Assembly (NCBI GenBank): GCA_028824685.1
Contig: JAPPCZ010000003.1
Span: forward strand, 1 to 64,000
Direction: 5' to 3'
DNA from: Candidatus Poribacteria bacterium
GTDB taxonomy: Bacteria > Poribacteria > WGA-4E > WGA-3G
Length of the DNA: 64,000 nucleotides
The notes under the pieces are model-generated. The model searched no databases. It was not told the origin of the DNA and worked only from the letters and a program-made list of their open reading frames with translations. This document shows, piece after piece, positions 44,258-53,249 of this stretch (position 1 is the stretch's first letter; every line of letters begins with the position of its first letter). The position numbers and the translations under genes were made by a program.

Positions 44258-46138
44258 TTGAAAAAGTTAATTATTACTGTTGCTATCATCGTCGTTCTTA
44301 TTGGGGCGGTAGGATGGGTTGTACTTAGCCGTGGCAAAAACGGAGTTGATCCGTCACTTGCACCTAAAATTGAGATCGTCAAACTCGGCGATTTCCGAAC
44401 GACCATCAGAGCAACCGGCAATTTAGAACCACTCATTGACGTAGAAGTAAAATCTAACGTTGAAGGGGAAGTAATTAATCTCCTTGTTAAAGATGGTGAC
44501 CCCGTTGAAGCGGGCGATATTTTAGTAGAACTTGACCCTAAAATATATCAAGAGGAACAGAAACAGGCAGAGGCAGATGTTAAGGCTGCTGTGGCACAGC
44601 AGTATCAGGCGGAATTAAATATTCTACTAAAGAAAGAACGTTTAGACAGCGAACTTACTCAGAAACAATCTGCTGTTAGAAGTGCAGAGGCAAATCTTGA
44701 AACAACTAAGGCGGAATCGTTAACACGGATAAGCTCTGCTGAAACCGACATTCAAGCCACAAAGAATTCGTTAGACCAAGATAAGATTTCTTTAGAACAA
44801 GCAAATATCTCACATGAACAAGCGAAGTTAACACTTGCAGAATACGAAACGTCACTAACTTCTTCAAAGGTTTCTTTGGATACTGCCAAATCAGAATTTG
44901 AAAGAAATAAATCTCTTTTTGAAGAAGAACTGGTTTCCAAAAGTACGTTGGAAGACGCAGAATCTCGACATGCCAGTGCAGACTCATCATACAAAAATGC
45001 CAATAAACGCGTAGAATCGCAGAAACAGACCATCAAATCACAAGAACGCACCGTTCTGGCACGTAAAACAGCAATTAAGACGCGTGAAGCACAGTTGAAG
45101 TTACAAGAACTAAACCTTGAACACCTCAAAAAGACACGTGAGAAAGCAGAAGAAGAGAGCCAAATTCGTTTGGATAATGCCGAAACACAGTTAAAGGAGC
45201 TCCAATCAACAATTGAAAATGAGAAACTGTTAACGGAACAATCCAAAGTCAGTTCTGATGCCAACCTCCTCCGCCGGCAAAGTAGTCTGAAGAATCAGGA
45301 GGAACGGCTTGGTTGGACGGTAATTAAGGCACCCATGTCCGGTACTGTTACTCAACTTGAGATAGAAGAGGGTGAGATTGTGACATCTGGACGTTCTGCC
45401 TTTTCGCAAAGTCCACCGATTATGACAATTGCAGATCTGTCAAAAATGGTTGTCAAAACCTTTATCAACGAAGTAGATATGGAACGTCTTGAAGAGGAGC
45501 AATCCGCAGATATCAAGATTGATGCTTTCCAAACAAAAAGATTTAAAGGGAAGGTGTATGAGATTTCCCAAAGTGGTCAACAGCAAGATAACATCATCTC
45601 GTTTGAGGTGATGATAGAGGTTGATGACACATCGGGTGACATCCGCCCCGGTATGAGTGCTGATGTTGACATCATTACCTACGAAGAAAAGAACGTCTTG
45701 CTGATTCCTATTGACGCAGTAATAAACAAGAATTCTGCTACCGTTACAGCTCAAGTGGGCAAAACGTCTCCCTTCAAGGTAGGTAAATCGGTGCAAATGC
45801 AGACCATTAGTGAAAAAATATTCAACGGCACTGTGCAATCTGTTGGAAATGGAAGCGTTACAATTGACTTAAATCCTGCGCAACGCGGTATTGTTCCTGG
45901 TCCCGCAACGGTCTCACTCTTAATCAATGATCAAAAGAAGGCTGATGGTGTTTCAGCGCAAGTTAATGTTTTAAAAGGGAAATTTGTCATGTTGGACAGT
46001 AATGGCAAAGGGGTTGAAACTGCTATTGAAACCGGCATGCAAAACGAAACTGTTGTCATCGTCAAGAGTGGAATTACTGAAGGCGATCGCGTAATCCTAC
46101 AGCGCCGACAAAGACCACAGATGGGTTGGGGAAGATAA
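44258..46138 (+). CDS. Long HlyD/MacA-type periplasmic adaptor
   Basis: 626 residues, much longer than MacA (about 370). A signal anchor (LIITVAIIVVLIGAVGWVVL) is followed by a biotinyl-lipoyl half (VEVKSNVEGEVINLLVKDGD). A very long coiled-coil hairpin follows at about residues 95-350, rich in glutamate, lysine and serine. The second lipoyl half (TVIKAPMSGTVTQLEIEEGE), a beta-barrel (RPGMSADVDIITYEEKNVLL) and a membrane-proximal domain complete it. TTG start with AGGAGG 8 nt upstream. The long hairpin would reach an outer-membrane TolC or span a thick periplasm. It closes the permease cluster; no TolC is nearby. Confidence 0.92.
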   Translation: MKKLIITVAIIVVLIGAVGWVVLSRGKNGVDPSLAPKIEIVKLGDFRTTIRATGNLEPLIDVEVKSNVEGEVINLLVKDGDPVEAGDILVELDPKIYQEEQKQAEADVKAAVAQQYQAELNILLKKERLDSELTQKQSAVRSAEANLETTKAESLTRISSAETDIQATKNSLDQDKISLEQANISHEQAKLTLAEYETSLTSSKVSLDTAKSEFERNKSLFEEELVSKSTLEDAESRHASADSSYKNANKRVESQKQTIKSQERTVLARKTAIKTREAQLKLQELNLEHLKKTREKAEEESQIRLDNAETQLKELQSTIENEKLLTEQSKVSSDANLLRRQSSLKNQEERLGWTVIKAPMSGTVTQLEIEEGEIVTSGRSAFSQSPPIMTIADLSKMVVKTFINEVDMERLEEEQSADIKIDAFQTKRFKGKVYEISQSGQQQDNIISFEVMIEVDDTSGDIRPGMSADVDIITYEEKNVLLIPIDAVINKNSATVTAQVGKTSPFKVGKSVQMQTISEKIFNGTVQSVGNGSVTIDLNPAQRGIVPGPATVSLLINDQKKADGVSAQVNVLKGKFVMLDSNGKGVETAIETGMQNETVVIVKSGITEGDRVILQRRQRPQMGWGR

Positions 46139-46178
46139 AATAACGAAACGTGTAGTCTAAAAAGTGTTCTGTTATAAC

Positions 46179-46219
46179 AAATCAACACCGAATCCACTTG
46201 TGGAATTCGGTGTTGATTT
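46179..46219. terminator. Bidirectional terminator between convergent genes
   Basis: AAATCAACACCGAAT (46179-46193) pairs perfectly with 46205-46219 over a loop that contains CCAC/GTGG. It separates the adaptor gene (plus strand) from the PhnP-like gene (minus strand). Confidence 0.8.
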
Positions 46220-46257
46220 CTTTAACTGATAACTGAAAACCGAGAACAAATAACAAA

Positions 46258-47052
46258 TTATAACATAATCACTTGTCCATCATAGGCGAGGTAGGCGTTA
46301 TCTGGAAGATCAATGTTCTGCTCCGCACACTGCTCTTTAAAATGCCGATGGTCAAGACGGTGCATAATATGTGTAAAATAGGTTTCTTTGGGTTGTAAGG
46401 CAGCACTGATTTCCAAAGCTTGTCCGACCGATTGATGGGTTGGGTGTCCCGGATTGAAACTTAAGGCATCAATAACAAGCACCTCAATCCCTTCCAAAAG
46501 TGCTTGCGATTTTTCTGGCAATTGTTTTACATCGGGAATGTAACCGAAGTTGTCAATCCGATAACCGTATGTGTCAACGTTACCATGTTCTACAGGGATT
46601 GGTGTGATGTCAAAACCGTGCAACTGAAACCTTCCGTCAATAACGTTTGGAAGCAGGTGGCCAACACCGCCGCCTTGGAAAGTTTCTTTGGTAAACATAT
46701 AGTAAAAGTTGCGTTGCAGAATTTCAATTGTTTGTTCAGGACCATAGACTGGCATGTCCATCTGCTGTTTGCGGCATGGCATTACGATGTCGTTTGTTCC
46801 GCTAATATGGTCGGCATGGCAGTGCGTAAAGATGACCGCATCTATCCATTCAATCTTATTCCGATTGATTTGATCCATGAAGTTTGGACCGAGGTCAAAT
46901 TGTAGATTTTTCCCATCCTTTTGGATATGGACAGACGAACGCGTACGGTAGTTTTTTGAGCCGACCTGCATAGAATCTTGACAAGTTTCGCACTCACATT
47001 TATACTCAGGGACACCTGTTGATGTGCCTGAACCTAAAATCGTAATCTTCAT
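46258..47052 (-). CDS. PhnP-like metallo-beta-lactamase-fold phosphodiesterase
   Basis: 264 residues. Family start TILGSGTSTGVPEYKCECETC, and the metal motif FTHCHADHISG (HxHxDH) at about residue 77, with later ligands in VEHGN, the Asp of VIDALSF and the final THIMHRLDHRHF. The CxCxxC pattern near the N-terminus matches PhnP and its relatives, which hydrolyse cyclic phosphodiesters such as 1,2-cyclic ribose phosphates and have a zinc-binding cysteine cluster. No phosphonate genes are nearby, so a broader housekeeping role is likely. GAAAGGATT lies before ATG; the GNAT gene starts 26 nt away in the opposite direction. Confidence 0.85.
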   Translation of the reverse strand: MKITILGSGTSTGVPEYKCECETCQDSMQVGSKNYRTRSSVHIQKDGKNLQFDLGPNFMDQINRNKIEWIDAVIFTHCHADHISGTNDIVMPCRKQQMDMPVYGPEQTIEILQRNFYYMFTKETFQGGGVGHLLPNVIDGRFQLHGFDITPIPVEHGNVDTYGYRIDNFGYIPDVKQLPEKSQALLEGIEVLVIDALSFNPGHPTHQSVGQALEISAALQPKETYFTHIMHRLDHRHFKEQCAEQNIDLPDNAYLAYDGQVIML

Positions 47053-47078
47053 TCACAAAGAATCCTTTCATCAAAACA

Positions 47079-47837
47079 ATGGAAAAACTAACACCTGAAG
47101 AATGTCTTATTTTAGCAGATATTATCGGTGATACGCCGACAACGTTGAATGTTTTAGACTGTCTGAAACAAGGGATGTGTCGTGCTTATGTTTTCGGTAA
47201 TCTGCCAGACATAACCGCTTCCTTAGTTATTGATACGCTTTATGATGATGCATTCTGCTTTGCTACAGATGTAGATGCTTTGTGGCATCTGTTAGAATTT
47301 CAGACAGATTTGGAATCTCTTAATATAAACGTTGACCCTATATACGCCGAAACCCTTGGACAACATATATCAGCGAAAACCGACAGCTCTGTTAAGTATT
47401 ACGTTGAAATCCATCAAGCTCTTTTAGAACCCGCACGTTCTTATTCCAATGAAATAGTTCGATTATTAACTTTGGCAGATGTAGAACTTTTAGCAAATGC
47501 ACCTGCAGGAGTTCGGATAAACTCTTATCAAACGCCTCAAAGGACTATAACTACGGGTCCTGTTGCTGCTGTAATTGTGAACGATAGTATCGTCTCTATT
47601 GCCCACACCTATGCATGCTCAGATTTACATGGCGGTATAAGTGTATCCACATTGGAGGAATGGCGAGGAAAAGGCTATGCCACCTCAGCTGCATCCCTCG
47701 TTGCGCAACAGATCCAGGCTATGGGCAAAGTTCCTGTCTGGAGTTGCGGGGAAGAAAACATCGCTTCGCTCCGGACTGCACAAAAATTAGGATTTACTGA
47801 AGTCTCAAGGCGCATTGACATTGTCGCGACCTCTTGA
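47079..47837 (+). CDS. GNAT-type N-acetyltransferase
   Basis: 252 residues. The N-terminal half is atypical, with a possible extra GNAT-like fold (PTTLNVLDCLKQGMCRAYVFG). The C-terminal GNAT core has the acetyl-CoA loop LEEWRGKGYATSAASLVAQQIQ and the terminal strand WSCGEENIASLRTAQKLGF. Two-lobed proteins of this type are seen in the FR47/GNAT-3 group. Substrate unknown. The divergent gene lies 26 nt away, and no good ribosome site precedes the ATG. Confidence 0.8.
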   Translation: MEKLTPEECLILADIIGDTPTTLNVLDCLKQGMCRAYVFGNLPDITASLVIDTLYDDAFCFATDVDALWHLLEFQTDLESLNINVDPIYAETLGQHISAKTDSSVKYYVEIHQALLEPARSYSNEIVRLLTLADVELLANAPAGVRINSYQTPQRTITTGPVAAVIVNDSIVSIAHTYACSDLHGGISVSTLEEWRGKGYATSAASLVAQQIQAMGKVPVWSCGEENIASLRTAQKLGFTEVSRRIDIVATS

Positions 47838-47871
47838 TAATAATGTTTAGAGACTTAACTTGAACGCTGCT

Positions 47872-49131
47872 CTACCCAATAGCATCGTCAACTTTATTGA
47901 TAGCAGCTGCCATTAATCGTGCATGTTCCTCCTGCATGTTCACGTTAAATCCAAACCTTAGCGCACGACCAAGAATAGAAAGCGTTTCGGGACACATATC
48001 ACGCGAATACTCAACATTTCCTTTGTATCGCGGGTCACCCCACGGGTAACCTGCTTCGTTCGGTGAATGTTTAAACAGAATGGAATCCCAATAGGTGTAA
48101 ATATGTCTGTCGGGGAAACCTTCGTTGTAGGCAGTACCAGCCCCTAATCCTTCTGCTCTAAGTGCCTCAGTATACTTTTTGGCAAGTTCTACATCGCGCA
48201 CAATTATAGCGGCACTAATACCACATTCACCGCTTGGGTCATCTACATGTTGTCTTATGTAACCTTTTGGGTTGTCGGAAAGTTCAGCAATGAACGCCTT
48301 TTTAAGCAGACGTGTATGTCCCAAAATGTCATCCAATTTTGAAAGCTGCACGCGTGCAATTGCACCTAAAATTTCACCCGGACGATAAGTTTGGCAAGAG
48401 AAAGGGTTATTTTGCCATTCAGAATCGCTCATCCACATGGGCAACCCCGGTTCTGAAGCAAACGCAGCGCGTTCATACGTGTCATAATCATCAGAAAAGA
48501 CTAAGCCACCTTCTCCACACGTAATCACTTTGAAGTAGTTGAGACTCCATGCGCCTGCGTCACCCCAAGTACCAGCGTATTTGCCTTTGTATTGACCACC
48601 GACACATTGACAGCAATCTTCCACAACCTTAAGATTATGCTTTTTTGCAATCTCTACGATGGCTTCAAGTCGGCACGGTACGCCCTGCATATGAACAGGT
48701 ATAATTGCTTTGGTGTGCGGTGTTATTTTTCGCTCCACATCTGCGGGGTCCAACCCAAGTGAATCGTCAATTTCTGCAATAATGGGAATTGCACCAACAC
48801 CGACAATAGCCGCCGCTGTAGCGATAAAGGTGTATCCGGGTAAAATAACCTCATCACCAGGGCCTATACCCACCCCCGTAAGTGCACAGATAATCGCCGA
48901 TGTGCCTGAATTCACCATCAAAGCATGTTTGGTACCAAGTCGTGCCGCAGCTTCTTTCTCAAAAGCTGCTACATTGGAATTTTCAACAAATCTAAAAAGT
49001 TTACCACTTCGTAGGACTTCTGTCACAGCATCAATCTCTCGTTCATCTATGACACTGGGTCCATGCATTCCGCCAGGAATCGGTTCTGCGATGACAGGTG
49101 TTCCCCCATCTACTGCTAAACGGTCTGACAT
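47872..49131 (-). CDS. DegT/DnrJ/EryC1/StrS aminotransferase
   Basis: 419-residue PLP-dependent aminotransferase (or dehydratase) acting on keto-sugars or related substrates. Fold signature: LVNSGTSAIICALTGVGIGP-like start of the cofactor domain, DCCQCVGGQYKGKYAG near the Asp that holds the pyridine nitrogen, and the Schiff-base lysine in LNYFKVITCGEGGLVFSDD. ATG 49131 was chosen four codons into the frame because GGAGG lies upstream of it at the right distance. No sugar-biosynthesis genes are nearby. Members of this group linked to Gfo/Idh/MocA genes often act in inositol or aminocyclitol metabolism, which is only a suggestion. Confidence 0.9.
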   Translation of the reverse strand: MSDRLAVDGGTPVIAEPIPGGMHGPSVIDEREIDAVTEVLRSGKLFRFVENSNVAAFEKEAAARLGTKHALMVNSGTSAIICALTGVGIGPGDEVILPGYTFIATAAAIVGVGAIPIIAEIDDSLGLDPADVERKITPHTKAIIPVHMQGVPCRLEAIVEIAKKHNLKVVEDCCQCVGGQYKGKYAGTWGDAGAWSLNYFKVITCGEGGLVFSDDYDTYERAAFASEPGLPMWMSDSEWQNNPFSCQTYRPGEILGAIARVQLSKLDDILGHTRLLKKAFIAELSDNPKGYIRQHVDDPSGECGISAAIIVRDVELAKKYTEALRAEGLGAGTAYNEGFPDRHIYTYWDSILFKHSPNEAGYPWGDPRYKGNVEYSRDMCPETLSILGRALRFGFNVNMQEEHARLMAAAINKVDDAIG

Positions 49132-49291
49132 CTTCTCCTCCATAATTCTCCGCCAACATCAAGATTTGTGACACTTTACAGTATAGTGTAATTTTTGTCA
49201 AGTTAGAATTTGTAAATGGGTGTGTAAAGTTTTGGTTACTGGTTGTTCGTTTTGCTGGACACATCAATATGTATCAAGTTGTTCAGATACG

Positions 49292-49340
49292 GTAGGAGCG
49301 ATCTCCGAATCGCGACCTATAATATGTTGACAAAGCACTA
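49292..49340. repeat. GTAGGAGCGATCTCC arm joined to a solo MITE end
   Basis: GTAGGAGCGATCTCCGAATC and the right end TTGACAAAGCACTA (49327-49340) of the 17009 element. The 49132-49434 gap holds nothing else that I recognise. Confidence 0.65.
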
Positions 49341-49434
49341 TAAAATGTAACCTTAATTATCGCATGTCGTCTTTATAATGTAGCAAAGGAGTAGATAGTG
49401 GGACCGCACCTGCGTATCATCAAAAGGAGATGAC

Positions 49435-50250
49435 ATGAACCAAGAAATCATTGAACGCTGGCAGGCAGAATTTGAAGAGGCAGATACAGAGACAGTTCAA
49501 CAAATGCTTGCCGAAGCACCAGAACTCATAAACGTGAAAATAAATCGGATATCACCGCTCCATTGTGCGAGCATTAGACTCAAAGATATCAATAAGGTCA
49601 AGGCACTTTTAGAGGCAGGCGCGGACGTGAACAACAGTAGTGACCACGGCACGCATTGGCCAAGCAGTGATTACGAGATTAACCGGTATCTCATGAGTCA
49701 GGGAGTTGCCATCAATCAAGCATCCTATCTTGGGTTTCATGCCGTCGGTGTCACCAACTTTGATTCTTTTTTGCTCATGGTAGAAAACGGGTTGGATCCG
49801 AATTTTGCGTGGCCCTACAACGGCGAAACCTTACTCCATGTGCAATCCCGACACGATGACGACACGCATCTTGCACAAGCCTATATCTTGATTAAAGCAG
49901 GCGCGGATGTCAATGCGCAAGCGCTCAGTGGACTTGATGACGAACCCATCATGGATAACGAGCATTTTATTGAATACGGCAAGGAAACACCGCTCCATTT
50001 TGCCGCTCGGTTGGGTAATCTGCGGACGGTTCGGCTACTGTTGGACCACGGTGCTGATCCATCGCTGAAAACGGTTAGTCGAATGTGTCATCCGAAACAG
50101 TTCACTGAATGGACGGATGAAGTTACCTCACTGGTCTGGCCGCTACGTGAATTCAAGAGAGTTGTGTTTCAACCCTATGAAGGTGAGACACCTCTCGACA
50201 TGGCGTTGCGTGAGGGCAACGAAGAAATTGTCAATGCACTCAAGCGATAG
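49435..50250 (+). CDS. Ankyrin-repeat protein
   Basis: 271 residues, no signal peptide. Several ankyrin repeats are clear: SPLHCASIRLKDINKVKALL and EAGADVNNSSDHG, then NGETLLHVQSR with AGADVNAQ, then ETPLHFAARLGNLRTVRLLL and DHGADPSLKT, and finally ETPLDMALREGNEEIVNAL. Ankyrin repeats bind proteins. AAAAGGAGATGAC precedes ATG 49435. It stands alone between repeats and a small wing-helix-like protein. Partner unknown. Confidence 0.88.
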   Translation: MNQEIIERWQAEFEEADTETVQQMLAEAPELINVKINRISPLHCASIRLKDINKVKALLEAGADVNNSSDHGTHWPSSDYEINRYLMSQGVAINQASYLGFHAVGVTNFDSFLLMVENGLDPNFAWPYNGETLLHVQSRHDDDTHLAQAYILIKAGADVNAQALSGLDDEPIMDNEHFIEYGKETPLHFAARLGNLRTVRLLLDHGADPSLKTVSRMCHPKQFTEWTDEVTSLVWPLREFKRVVFQPYEGETPLDMALREGNEEIVNALKR

Positions 50251-50338
50251 TTGAAAAATTAGTTATTTGTAACCTTTCTTTTAATAAAGGCGTTATTATC
50301 AATGTATAAGGAAAATTATAGATATTGAGGACAGAAAA

Positions 50339-50614
50339 ATGCAAACACAATCGGTTGAATTCTACTCAAATATAAACCCACTCGTAGGACTTTCTGCAAA
50401 AACTTTACGTCTCTATAGTGCTTTGGAAGTTTTTCGGAATGAAACTGATTCCCTTGAAAAACCTGAATGGTTCCGCACACCAAATAGGGATGAACTCCTT
50501 GAAAAGGTTGGGTTTTCCAAAATAGAAATTGACAAAGGTATTACGGAATTAATAGACGCTGAATTACTGCAGATTCAGGATAGAAACAGCGATCAATGGT
50601 ATTGTTTGAAATAA
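50339..50614 (+). CDS. Hypothetical small protein, possibly winged-helix
   Basis: 91 residues. Helical, with a segment that reads like a wHTH (TPNRDELLEKVGFSKIEIDK, GITELIDAELLQIQDR), so DNA binding is conceivable but unproven. GAGGACAGAAAA precedes ATG. It ends 7 nt before the maf start and overlaps no other frame, so it is likely co-transcribed with maf and the IolB-like gene. Confidence 0.55.
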   Translation: MQTQSVEFYSNINPLVGLSAKTLRLYSALEVFRNETDSLEKPEWFRTPNRDELLEKVGFSKIEIDKGITELIDAELLQIQDRNSDQWYCLK

Positions 50615-50621
50615 CAGTGCT

Positions 50622-51215
50622 ATGCCTTTTTTGAAAATTCCGCGTCTCATTTTAGCATCTGCTTCCCCACGCCGCGCCGATCTATTATCTCAAATTGGAT
50701 TAATGTTTGAGATATATCCCAGCAATATACAAGAAATTACACAAAATAATACATCTGCTGAGTTTGTAACTCAAGAACTTGCCCTTCAGAAAGCACGATC
50801 CGTTGCTGAACGTCATACTGAAGGGTTTATTATCGGAGCAGATACGTTGGTTTCGTTAAAAGGTGAACTTCTCGGTAAGCCGAAGAACATGACACACGCT
50901 CAGGAGATGTTGATCCGCCTCAGTGGTACATGTCACGAAGTCGTAACTGGCGTTGCACTAATAGATGCCAAACTCAATAAAGAGAAAACATGGTCAGAAA
51001 CAACACAAGTATATTTTAGAAAACTTTGCCCGGCAGAAATTGATGCTTACATAGAAACCGGAGAAGCAACAGATAAGGCAGGAGCGTACGGGATTCAGGG
51101 ACGTGGAGCAGCATTTGTTAACCGGATAGAAGGATGTTATTTCAACGTGGTTGGATTGCCATTGGCAAGCCTTGTAGAACAATTAGCAGAATTTACTCGC
51201 GATGTCTGTAATTAA
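50622..51215 (+). CDS. maf: Maf family nucleotide pyrophosphatase
   Basis: 197 residues, normal length. Motifs: LILASASPRRADLLSQIGL, GFIIGADTLVSLKGELLGKP, GTCHEVVTGVAL and DKAGAYGIQGRGAAFV. Maf proteins hydrolyse non-canonical or dTTP/UTP-type nucleoside triphosphates to monophosphates and are linked to septum control in some species. The 14-nt overlap with the next gene shows coupling. The ribosome site is poor, consistent with coupling to the upstream small gene. Confidence 0.93.
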   Translation: MPFLKIPRLILASASPRRADLLSQIGLMFEIYPSNIQEITQNNTSAEFVTQELALQKARSVAERHTEGFIIGADTLVSLKGELLGKPKNMTHAQEMLIRLSGTCHEVVTGVALIDAKLNKEKTWSETTQVYFRKLCPAEIDAYIETGEATDKAGAYGIQGRGAAFVNRIEGCYFNVVGLPLASLVEQLAEFTRDVCN

Positions 51216-51846
51216 GCAATACAAAACTACCGATGGATATACACCTCTTGTAGATCCTGCTGAGTTGGGCACGACAAATCTGCATTTCGGTATCCTCAAT
51301 CTTGACTCCGAATCAACATACTTTGATCATTCTGATGATTGCGAAGTTGCTTTGATTGTGTTAGGTGGACAATGCACCCTATTGGTTGGTCATAACGGTA
51401 ACAAGGCGAATGGCATTTTGGGTGAGCGTGCCGATGTTTTTGATGGAGATGCCTGCGTTGCGTATATTCCGCATCATACTACTTATGAAGTTATAACAAA
51501 TAAAGCGAGAGTAGAAATAGCAATTTGCAAAATTCCGTCATACTCGGATACAGCAGCGGTCATTTTAGATGCAGGCGAAATAGAAACTGAAACAGATTAT
51601 CAACTGCGTATTATAGAAAACAACATTTTAACTGAATGGATTGGTGAAGCGATTGGTTTCTTTAGATTCCAAGACGACAATGGTTCGGCAACACTACAAC
51701 TTATTGATCCTGGAAATAAAACAACACGAATTGCCCTAAGCAACAATAATCTGATTGTGTTGTCCGAAAAAACCCGCGCACGTCTGATAAATTATGAAGG
51801 TAAGTGTTATCAATTATTGATAACACTTTCTACTCCCCTTCAATAA
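51202..51846 (+). CDS. IolB/KduI-like cupin (short)
   Basis: 214 residues, shorter than the usual 260-280 of 5-deoxy-glucuronate isomerase IolB. The typical block LGERADVFDGDACVAYIPHH and the N-terminal GTTNLHFGILNLDSES align with the family. The C-terminal metal-binding half diverges: IolB glutamate and histidine ligands are not obvious after about residue 150. It may be a sister enzyme or an inactive remnant. The start overlaps maf, and its end overlaps yajC (convergent) by 17 nt. No inositol genes are nearby, except for sugar-acid-type oxidoreductases elsewhere in the window. Confidence 0.6.
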   Translation: MSVIKQYKTTDGYTPLVDPAELGTTNLHFGILNLDSESTYFDHSDDCEVALIVLGGQCTLLVGHNGNKANGILGERADVFDGDACVAYIPHHTTYEVITNKARVEIAICKIPSYSDTAAVILDAGEIETETDYQLRIIENNILTEWIGEAIGFFRFQDDNGSATLQLIDPGNKTTRIALSNNNLIVLSEKTRARLINYEGKCYQLLITLSTPLQ

Positions 51847-52138
51847 GCTCACCGCCTTTTTTCAAAAAAGCAACAGAACTCAGCGATATATGCACCTTCA
51901 TTTCCTGATTGTTCACTTCCCCGACAGAGATTAGAAGAATCTTCTTATCATTATCAACGCCAAGAATTTTACCGTGCAACCCGCCATTCGTTACAATCTC
52001 ATCACCCTTTGTTAAATTCTCTAACATTGCTTGATGTTTTTTCCGTCTGGTTTGTTCTGGGCGAATCATCAGAAAATAGATGATAGCAGCCATTGGGATA
52101 AACATAAAAAGCATACTTATTAAAGGACTTTCAGCCAT
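51830..52138 (-). CDS. yajC: Preprotein translocase subunit YajC
   Basis: 102-residue Sec accessory protein. One N-terminal membrane helix (MLFMFIPMAAIIYFLMIRPE), then the family motif QTRRKKHQAMLENLTKGDEI, VTNGGLHGKILG. AAGGAG precedes the start. It lies 21 nt behind queA, the common queA-yajC order, but tgt and secD/secF are not here. Its 3' end overlaps the IolB-like gene on the other strand. Confidence 0.93.
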   Translation of the reverse strand: MAESPLISMLFMFIPMAAIIYFLMIRPEQTRRKKHQAMLENLTKGDEIVTNGGLHGKILGVDNDKKILLISVGEVNNQEMKVHISLSSVAFLKKGGELIEGE

Positions 52139-52159
52139 ATTTAATTTCTCCTTCTGTTT

Positions 52160-53188
52160 TTATAGAATTAGCATTGCATCACCGTAACTGTAAAACCGAT
52201 AGTTTTGTTGAAGTGCTTCTTGATAAGCCTTTTGTATCAATACGCTATCAGCAAAGGCACTTACGAGCATGAGCAATGTTGATTTAGGTAGATGGAAATT
52301 GGTAAGCAACGCATCTACAACTTTAAATTGATAACCGGGATAGATGAAGAGTTCACTATACCCGTTATAAGGTTTAACGGTGCCTGTTGCACCGGCTGTT
52401 TCTAAGGCACGCACAACCGTGGTGCCAATTGCGACAAGTTTTGAACCTGTTTCGCCTGCATAACAAATTCGGTTTGCTTCAGTTTGAGGAATGTGTATGT
52501 ATTCAGCATGCATATTGTGAGATTGAACGTTTTCTACTTTAACCGGTTGAAACGTCCCGATCCCCACATGTAGTGTTAGCATTGCTGTTTCTACTCCATT
52601 ATTACGTAATTCTTCCAACAATTCTGGGGTAAAGTGTAGTCCCGCTGTCGGTGCAGCAATCGCACCATCGTTAGTTGCGTAAACCGACTGGTAGCGCACC
52701 TTATCATCTTCGTTCGGTGCACGCCGAATATAGGGTGGTAAAGGCATCATCCCTATTTCAGCGAGGATTTCAGAAAACACGCCCTTATATGTAAAATGGA
52801 CGATGCAATTTCCATTGTCAGGTTTTTCTAAAACCTCTGCTTTCAAAGCGCCGTTGCCAAATATCAGTTGTGTGCCTACTCTTAGCATCCTACGCGGCTT
52901 TGCCAAAACCTCCCATGTGTCGGTTTCCTTTTCTTGGACGAGAAGCAGTTCAATTTTACCGCCAGTTTCACTTTTGTTTCCGATTAACCTTGCTGGTATC
53001 ACCTTTGTATCGTTCAACACCAACAAAACTGGATCCGGTAAAAATTCTCCTATCTGTGAAAATTGCGTATGATGAAATTCTCTTGTGCTTCGATCAATCA
53101 CCATTAAGCGTGATGCGTCACGATGCTTCAAAGGGACTTGCGCTATACGATCAGGTGGTAGATCGTAATCAAAATTAGAGAGTTTCAT
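52160..53188 (-). CDS. queA: S-adenosylmethionine:tRNA ribosyltransferase-isomerase QueA
   Basis: 342 residues. It adds the cyclopentene-diol precursor to 7-aminomethyl-7-deazaguanine in tRNA (queuosine synthesis). Motifs: FDYDLPPDRIAQVPLKHRDA, LNDTKVIPARLIGNK, AAPTAGLHFTPELL and NFHLPKSTLLMLVSAFA. The longest frame begins eleven codons earlier; ATG 53188 gives the normal MKLSNFDYDLP start, though its ribosome site is weak. It lies 61 nt after ruvB and before yajC. Confidence 0.95.
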   Translation of the reverse strand: MKLSNFDYDLPPDRIAQVPLKHRDASRLMVIDRSTREFHHTQFSQIGEFLPDPVLLVLNDTKVIPARLIGNKSETGGKIELLLVQEKETDTWEVLAKPRRMLRVGTQLIFGNGALKAEVLEKPDNGNCIVHFTYKGVFSEILAEIGMMPLPPYIRRAPNEDDKVRYQSVYATNDGAIAAPTAGLHFTPELLEELRNNGVETAMLTLHVGIGTFQPVKVENVQSHNMHAEYIHIPQTEANRICYAGETGSKLVAIGTTVVRALETAGATGTVKPYNGYSELFIYPGYQFKVVDALLTNFHLPKSTLLMLVSAFADSVLIQKAYQEALQQNYRFYSYGDAMLIL

Positions 53189-53249
53189 ATCATCATTACA
53201 CATTACATCAAATATCTGCACAATTGGGATGAAATGAATTCAAGAGAAG

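Noticed and set aside
44752..45264. 170-codon frame antisense to the adaptor gene
   Set aside because: A mirror of the coiled-coil coding sequence; serine- and cysteine-rich with no ribosome site. The adaptor is well supported.
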